Shown: piece by piece, positions 7,033 to 10,708 of the stretch
Position numbering within the stretch: position 1 is the first letter of the stretch
How the letters are laid out: every line of letters begins with the position of its first letter
Source of the DNA: Patescibacteria group bacterium
GTDB taxonomy: Bacteria > Patescibacteriota > Minisyncoccia > Phycocordibacterales > UBA9973
Reading direction: 5' to 3'
Length of the DNA: 10,708 nucleotides
NCBI GenBank assembly: GCA_030916575.1
Contig: JAUPWJ010000087.1
Location: 1-10,708, forward strand
The notes under the pieces: model-generated
What the model was told of the DNA's origin: nothing
Database searches by the model: none
What the model saw: the letters and a program-made list of their open reading frames with translations, nothing else
Position numbers and translations under genes: made by a program

Positions 7033-7038
7033 TATGAT
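7033..7038 (+). promoter_or_regulatory. Possible rpsU promoter -10
   Basis: TATGAT (5 of 6 to the sigma-70 -10) lies 13 nt before the rpsU ATG, implying a leader of about 7 nt. No good -35 is found 16-18 bp upstream. A second candidate, TATAAC at 7043-7048, would make the message leaderless. A promoter is needed because greA is divergent and rpsU is the first gene of the rightward cluster. Confidence 0.35.
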
Positions 7039-7051
7039 AATCTATAACGAC

Positions 7052-7279
7052 ATGGCAAAAACAGTAATAGAAGTTAAAAAGAACCCAAATGAAAACAACG
7101 CAAGTCTTTTGCGCCGTTTTTCTCGTAAGATTCAAGAGTCTAATATAATTCAAAAAGTAAAAGGAAATCGTTATAACGAAAGAAAAGAATCAAAACTAAA
7201 AGTAAAAAAAGGAACTCTAAAGAGACTAGCGAGAAGAAAAGTAAACGACAAACTCCGAAAACTTGGTAAAATTAGATAA
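7052..7279 (+). CDS. rpsU: Ribosomal protein bS21
   Basis: Small-subunit protein that sits near the 3' end of 16S rRNA and the mRNA exit platform. The 75-residue product begins MAKTVIEVKK; ASLLRRFSRKIQ at 17-28 is the S21 core (consensus LRRFKR), followed by a very basic helical tail (KGTLKRLARRKVNDKLRKLG, 53-72). The ATG at 7052 is chosen because homology starts there; upstream in-frame starts (TTG 7016, ATG 7034) fall in the promoter region and would add residues unlike S21. It leads a rightward cluster with ybeY 9 bp after its stop. The gene has no Shine-Dalgarno sequence, notable because S21 lies next to the anti-Shine-Dalgarno site in the ribosome. Confidence 0.88.
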   Translation: MAKTVIEVKKNPNENNASLLRRFSRKIQESNIIQKVKGNRYNERKESKLKVKKGTLKRLARRKVNDKLRKLGKIR

Positions 7280-7288
7280 CACTTAAAA

Positions 7289-7681
7289 GTGGAAGAAAAT
7301 TTTTCTATCATAAATAAGACTAAAGAGCGTCTACCCAGACTGCCCTTTTTTGATATTAAAAATGATATTCTAAAAAAGAAATACGAACTCTCAATAGCCT
7401 TCGTTGATAAAAAGATATCTAGAAGTTTAAATAAAAAATATAGAGGCAAAGATAAAGCAACAAATGTTTTATCTTTTTCTTTGAATAAAAATTCTGGAGA
7501 ACTTGTCTTATGCCCACAACTCATCAAAACTGAAACAAAAAAATTTGAGAGGAATTTCCCTAATTTGCTCCTATTTTTAGTTATCCACGGAATGCTTCAT
7601 TTGAAAGGAATGGAACATGGTGAAAAAATGGAAAAACTCGAAGAAAAATACTTGTCCCGTACAAAATTTTTTATTAAGTGA
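7289..7681 (+). CDS. ybeY: Endoribonuclease YbeY (rRNA maturation)
   Basis: Metal-dependent RNase involved in 16S rRNA 3'-end maturation and ribosome quality control. The signature HGMLHLKGMEH at 100-110 supplies the three metal-binding histidines H100, H104 and H110; the family form is HGxLHLxGyDH, so Asp is replaced by Glu at 109. TNVLSF at 58-63 and GELVLCP at 70-76 match the substrate-cleft strands. At 130 residues it is slightly short but complete. The start is GTG at 7289: the first start-like codon after the rpsU stop, the family N-terminus (FSIINKT) follows at once, and there is no ATG before codon 102. No ribosome-binding site is visible. It is in the same frame as rpsU, separated by TAA and three codons. 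The stop, TGA, overlaps the ftsA promoter. Confidence 0.9.
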   Translation: MEENFSIINKTKERLPRLPFFDIKNDILKKKYELSIAFVDKKISRSLNKKYRGKDKATNVLSFSLNKNSGELVLCPQLIKTETKKFERNFPNLLLFLVIHGMLHLKGMEHGEKMEKLEEKYLSRTKFFIK

Positions 7682-7687
7682 TATAAT
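7679..7687 (+). promoter_or_regulatory. Predicted ftsA promoter, extended -10
   Basis: TGATATAAT is a perfect extended -10 (TGn plus TATAAT). It overlaps the ybeY stop codon and lies 34 nt before the ftsA ATG, giving an expected leader of about 28 nt. No clear -35 is present at 16-18 bp, as is often so for extended -10 promoters. Confidence 0.55.
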
Positions 7688-7721
7688 AATAAGTATTAAA
7701 AGTTAAAATTTTAGTACTGGG

Positions 7722-8885
7722 ATGATACGCAACATAGCAGTGGGAATCGACATAGGATCCTCGACGACAAAAATCGTGGTAGGAGAATTTATCAAAGGAG
7801 AAAAAAATCCTAAAATTATTGGCGTCGGTGAAAGTGAAACTAAAGGCATGCGCCATGGTTATGTCATATCTTCAAATGAAACTCTCTCATCATTAAAAAG
7901 TGCTATAGATATAGCTGAAAAAAATTCTAAAATAAAAATCAAACGTGCCATCATAAGTATAAGTGGTGTGACACTACGCGGAGACATTACAAGTAGTAAT
8001 GTAGTCATATCTAAAGCTGACGGTGAAGTCACTGTCCTTGATATAAATAAAGCAATTGATGAATGTGAGAATAATGTAGGCTTGGGGAATAAAAAAATTC
8101 TTCAGGTATTCCCTGTGGCCTTTAAATTAGACAGCAAAGAAGTATTGGGTAATCCAGAAGGCATGCATGGTAATAAACTAGAAGTAAAATCTCTAGTTAT
8201 AACCTGTTTGAATAAACACTTTGAGGATTTACTAGAAGTCATTACAGACGCTGGTATTACACCAGTAGATATTATCGTAGCCCCAATTGCAGCAAGCTCT
8301 ATAGCTCTTTCTAAGAAACAAAAGATAGTTGGTTCGCTACTAGTGAACATAGGAGCTGAGACTACTTCTATGGTGGTATATGAAAATGGAGAACCAATAT
8401 CTCTCCATACTTTTTCTATCGGAAGTTCAGATGTTACGAATGATATAGCTCTGGGTTTTAAAATAAATTTAGAAGAAGCAGAAAATTTAAAATTAGGAAA
8501 TGTAGATCCGAGCTATTCCAAGAAAAAATTGGACGAAATAATTGAGGCACGCTTTGGAGATATTTTTGAACTTATCGAAAACCATTTAAGGAAAATAAAA
8601 AGAAGCGAGCTCCTCCCTGCTGGAGTGATATTTATCGGCGGTGGTGCAAATACTTTACGTATAGAAGAAATGTCTAAGTCATTTTTAAAATTGCCATCCA
8701 AAGTAGGAACAACTGATATTTTTGGAAACATAAAAACCAAACTTCGTGACCCATCTTGGTTTACAGTCTTAGGACTTTTATACCACAATAAAGAAAGTGA
8801 GATTTACTCTGATAGTTCATTTTCAAATGTTTTTAAAGACATAAAAAATGCTATCAAACAAGGAATAAAACAGCTCAAACCTTAA
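7722..8885 (+). CDS. ftsA: Cell division protein FtsA (actin-like Z-ring anchor)
   Basis: Actin-family ATPase that tethers FtsZ filaments to the inner membrane and recruits the divisome. In the 387-residue product: phosphate-1 loop GIDIGSSTTK at 8-17, a 1C domain around 84-160 (the FtsA-specific insertion that distinguishes it from MreB), phosphate-2 region VNIGAETTSMVVY at 198-210, adenosine loop FIGGGANTLRIEE at 304-316, and a C-terminal amphipathic helix with the pattern VFKDIKNAIKQGIKQL at 370-385, typical of the membrane-targeting sequence. The phosphate-2 loop has Asn (N199) where actin-family proteins have Asp, and lacks the usual GGGT. It starts 40 bp after ybeY and ends 106 bp before ftsZ. 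The classic ftsQ neighbour is absent. ATG at 7722 is the natural start, with no Shine-Dalgarno sequence. Confidence 0.94.
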   Translation: MIRNIAVGIDIGSSTTKIVVGEFIKGEKNPKIIGVGESETKGMRHGYVISSNETLSSLKSAIDIAEKNSKIKIKRAIISISGVTLRGDITSSNVVISKADGEVTVLDINKAIDECENNVGLGNKKILQVFPVAFKLDSKEVLGNPEGMHGNKLEVKSLVITCLNKHFEDLLEVITDAGITPVDIIVAPIAASSIALSKKQKIVGSLLVNIGAETTSMVVYENGEPISLHTFSIGSSDVTNDIALGFKINLEEAENLKLGNVDPSYSKKKLDEIIEARFGDIFELIENHLRKIKRSELLPAGVIFIGGGANTLRIEEMSKSFLKLPSKVGTTDIFGNIKTKLRDPSWFTVLGLLYHNKESEIYSDSSFSNVFKDIKNAIKQGIKQLKP

Positions 8886-8896
8886 AATTTCATACT

Positions 8897-8924
8897 TTGC
8901 TTTTCTTTCTATATCTGCTATTAT
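8897..8924 (+). promoter_or_regulatory. Predicted ftsZ promoter, extended -10
   Basis: TTGCTT (8897-8902) and TATTAT (8919-8924) are 16 bp apart, and TGC before the -10 makes an extended -10 (TGnTATTAT). The expected start near 8931 gives a leader of about 60 nt before the ftsZ ATG. The 106-bp ftsA-ftsZ gap holds no terminator, so readthrough from ftsA probably adds to ftsZ expression. Confidence 0.5.
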
Positions 8925-8991
8925 AACTCCATATTATTATTATTTTTAATGTCCCAAACAAACGGGAAATGCCCAAAAAGGCTTAAAATAT

Positions 8992-10194
8992 ATGCCTAAA
9001 GTAAATCCAGAGATAGAAAGTTTTGCACGAATTGTGGTTGTAGGTATCGGAGGTTCCGGAAAAAACGCCATCAATCACATGATAAATTCCAAAGTTAAAG
9101 GAGTGTCTTTTATATCTATGAATACGGACACTCAAGACTTGCATAATTCACTTGCTGAGAAGAAAATTCACATCGGAAAAAATCTTACTAAAGGATTAGG
9201 CGCTGGTATGAACCCAGAAGTCGGACGCAAAGCTGCTGAAGAAACGAAATCAGAAATTCAAGACGTCATCAAGGGTGCAGACATGATATTCATCGCTTGT
9301 GGTATGGGAGGAGGCACAGGTACAGGAGCTGCTCCAATAGTTGCTCGTGTAGCTAAAGAGCAAGGCATACTTACTGTCGCTGTCACAACAAAACCATTTT
9401 TCTTTGAAGGAAATCACCGCATGAAAATTGCAGAAAAAGGAATTGAAGAATTAGCAAAAGAAGTGGATGCTATCATCATCATTCCAAATGATAAATTAAT
9501 TCAACTAGCAGACAAAAATACAAACTTCAAAGATGCTTTCGCTTCTTGCGACGATGTTCTTCGCCAAGCAGTGGAAGGAATCTCAGACCTTATCACTACT
9601 CCTGGAGTTATCAATGTAGACTTTGCAGACATTCGGGCTATTATGTCTGACGCTGGTTCAGCGCTTATGGGTATTGGTATTGCTACAGGTGAAAAGAGAG
9701 CAGAGACAGCAGCGCTGCAAGCTATCAATTCCCCACTTCTCGAAGTATCTGTAAATGGGGCAAAGGGAGTTTTGTTTGCTGTTTCAGGTGGCGATGATAT
9801 AACTATTCATGAAATCCAAGAAGCTGCAAAAATAATTACAGAATCTATAGACAAAGATGCGAAGGTTATCTTCGGAACAATTAGAGATGAAAAATTAAAA
9901 AAGGGAGAATTGAAAGTCACAGTTATTGCTACATCTTTTGCTTCTGACATGCCGAGAAAAAGTCTTTTTTCTGGCACAGCTAACCCAGTACTTAAAGAAG
10001 AAAATGCACCGACAGCTAAAAAGGAAATTCAAAATACAATTCAAACAAATCAAAATACTTCCTCCAGTGTAAACAACAATGAATTCATAAAGAAAACTGA
10101 AAGAAAGCCCGAACCTATTGAAGAAATAATTATTGATGACGAAGGTGATGACTGGAGTGCTGTTCCAGCATTTTTGCGCCGAAACAAAAAATAA
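8992..10194 (+). CDS. ftsZ: Cell division GTPase FtsZ
   Basis: Tubulin-like GTPase that polymerises into the Z-ring at mid-cell. The 400-residue product shows VVVGIGGSGKNAINHM at 15-30, the tubulin signature GMGGGTGTG at 104-112, KPFFFEGNHRM at 134-144, and the T7 catalytic loop NVDFADIRAIM at 208-218 with D210 and D213. The globular core ends near 320. A disordered linker rich in N, T, S, K and E (about 328-385) follows, then the conserved C-terminal peptide WSAVPAFLRR at 388-397, the docking site for FtsA; its presence beside ftsA supports a standard FtsA-FtsZ interaction. Length is normal. The ATG at 8992 is preceded by AAGG about 10 nt upstream, at best a weak ribosome-binding site. Two tiny upstream ORFs lie in the leader. 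Confidence 0.98.
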   Translation: MPKVNPEIESFARIVVVGIGGSGKNAINHMINSKVKGVSFISMNTDTQDLHNSLAEKKIHIGKNLTKGLGAGMNPEVGRKAAEETKSEIQDVIKGADMIFIACGMGGGTGTGAAPIVARVAKEQGILTVAVTTKPFFFEGNHRMKIAEKGIEELAKEVDAIIIIPNDKLIQLADKNTNFKDAFASCDDVLRQAVEGISDLITTPGVINVDFADIRAIMSDAGSALMGIGIATGEKRAETAALQAINSPLLEVSVNGAKGVLFAVSGGDDITIHEIQEAAKIITESIDKDAKVIFGTIRDEKLKKGELKVTVIATSFASDMPRKSLFSGTANPVLKEENAPTAKKEIQNTIQTNQNTSSSVNNNEFIKKTERKPEPIEEIIIDDEGDDWSAVPAFLRRNKK

Positions 10195-10208
10195 GTTAAA
10201 ATATACAA

Positions 10209-10708
10209 ATGACTTATGATTTAATCATTTTAGGTGGTGGACCTGCAGGTGTTTCTGCTGCTGTTTATGCTGCCCGCAAAAAACTACATACTCTTTTCAT
10301 CACCTCCGAATGGGGTGGTCAAAGTGTCGTGTCCGAACAAATTTTCAACTGGATTGGAACTCCTAGTATTTCTGGCGCGGAGCTTGCCGATAATCTAAAG
10401 AAGCATGTCATGGCAAATGTGGGTGAATCTTTAGAAGTAAAAGAAGGAGAAAAAGCAATTGATATAAACAAAAAAGGAGATAAATTTTTAGTAAAAATTG
10501 AAAGTGGAGTAGAGTTTGAAACAAAAACAGTATTGATTGCCACAGGAAGTGGAAGAAGAAAGATGACTGCTAAGGGTGCTGACACACTTGAACACAAAGG
10601 ACTTACCTACTGTGCTTCTTGTGATGGACCAATGTTCTCTGGCATGGATGTAGCTGTTATCGGAGGAGGAAATGCTGGTTTTGAAAGTGCTGCTCAGCTT
10701 CTCGCTTA
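10209..10708 (+). CDS. trxB: Thioredoxin reductase/AhpF-type flavoprotein, partial (C-terminus missing)
   Basis: The first 166 codons are present before the right edge. Visible: FAD-binding GGGPAG at 9-14, WGGQS at 35-39, FNWIGTPSISGAEL at 46-59, ATGS at 111-114, the redox pair C135-A-S-C138 followed by DGPMF, and the start of the NAD(P)H-binding loop, GGGNAGFE at 152-159. The family reduces thioredoxin or a peroxiredoxin partner with NAD(P)H through FAD and the CxxC pair. CDGP plus GGGN-G-E resembles the AhpF C-terminal half more than classic TrxB, but the gene lacks the AhpF N-terminal redox domain, so a TrxB-like single unit is the safer call. It starts 14 bp after the ftsZ stop on the same strand and is likely co-transcribed. 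No Shine-Dalgarno sequence is visible. Electron donor and partner cannot be told. Confidence 0.85.
   Translation, partial: MTYDLIILGGGPAGVSAAVYAARKKLHTLFITSEWGGQSVVSEQIFNWIGTPSISGAELADNLKKHVMANVGESLEVKEGEKAIDINKKGDKFLVKIESGVEFETKTVLIATGSGRRKMTAKGADTLEHKGLTYCASCDGPMFSGMDVAVIGGGNAGFESAAQLLA

Noticed and set aside
7171..7527. 118-residue minus-strand reading frame, hydrophobic and F/S/L-rich, across rpsU and ybeY
   Set aside because: It is antisense to two recognised genes, and its composition is what the complement of Lys/Glu-rich AT-rich coding sequence gives.
7717..7722. TGGGA at the ftsA start codon as a MraZ site or Shine-Dalgarno
   Set aside because: A single copy directly against the ATG; MraZ needs repeats and the spacing is too short for a ribosome-binding site.
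7674..7856. 60-residue minus-strand frame over the ftsA start
   Set aside because: It overlaps the conserved FtsA phosphate-1 coding region in antisense, with no motif and no promoter.
8952..8975. Possible MraZ site upstream of ftsZ (tccca, cggga, gccca)
   Set aside because: The units are in mixed orientation, imperfect and not at 10-bp period, unlike the exact pair before mraZ.
10319..10597. 92-residue minus-strand frame opposite the flavoprotein gene
   Set aside because: The plus-strand frame carries FAD-binding and CxxC motifs; the minus frame is its complement.
1..10708. Alternative code with UGA read as glycine or tryptophan
   Set aside because: All recognised proteins read cleanly with no in-frame TGA, glycine uses GGN and tryptophan TGG, and ybeY ends at TGA at the expected length.
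1..10708. Mobile element, CRISPR array, defence island or new gene system
   Set aside because: Every gene maps to a known core family, composition is even across the window, and no spaced direct repeats, transposase or integrase is present.

Overview
This window is an ordinary but informative piece of bacterial core genome: cell-division and cell-wall genes plus translation and transcription housekeeping. It is AT-rich and tightly packed (genes overlap or sit 1-160 bp apart), almost none of the starts has a Shine-Dalgarno sequence, and several proteins are compact or divergent. Together with the N-terminus of the L33 fragment and the short bS21, this suggests a reduced-genome member of the Candidate Phyla Radiation (Patescibacteria, Parcubacteria-like). 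That placement is inference from sequence style, not from a database search. The reading frames fit the standard bacterial code (TAA, TAG and one TGA stop).

Layout. (1) 64 to 4865, minus strand: a shortened dcw operon in the order mraZ, rsmH, ftsL-like, ftsI, murF, followed by a partial rpmG that runs off the left edge. Neighbouring genes overlap or are 1 bp apart up to murF. (2) 4866-5026, intergenic: a mraZ promoter with an extended -10, two perfect tandem 10-bp TGGGA-type repeats that look like a MraZ operator, one perfect DnaA box, and a 26-bp perfect inverted repeat that should terminate the upstream lysS transcript. (3) 5027-6964, minus strand: greA-lysS, a two-gene unit. (4) 6965-7051: a divergent promoter region. 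(5) 7052-10708, plus strand: rpsU, ybeY, ftsA, ftsZ and a truncated thioredoxin-reductase-type flavoprotein. ftsA and ftsZ each have their own probable extended -10 promoter.

How the genes fit together: RsmH and MraZ open the dcw operon; the FtsL-like protein, FtsI and MurF build septal peptidoglycan; FtsA and FtsZ form the cytoplasmic Z-ring, but are in a separate plus-strand cluster about 3 kb from mraZ. L33, S21, LysRS, YbeY and GreA serve ribosomes, charging and elongation. No mobile element, CRISPR array, tRNA, rRNA, defence system or clearly new system is visible. The best leads are at protein and control level: a MurF that lacks the usual N-terminal substrate domain, a LysRS with a one-residue deletion in motif 3, an FtsA with an altered phosphate-2 loop, and the compact control region upstream of mraZ.
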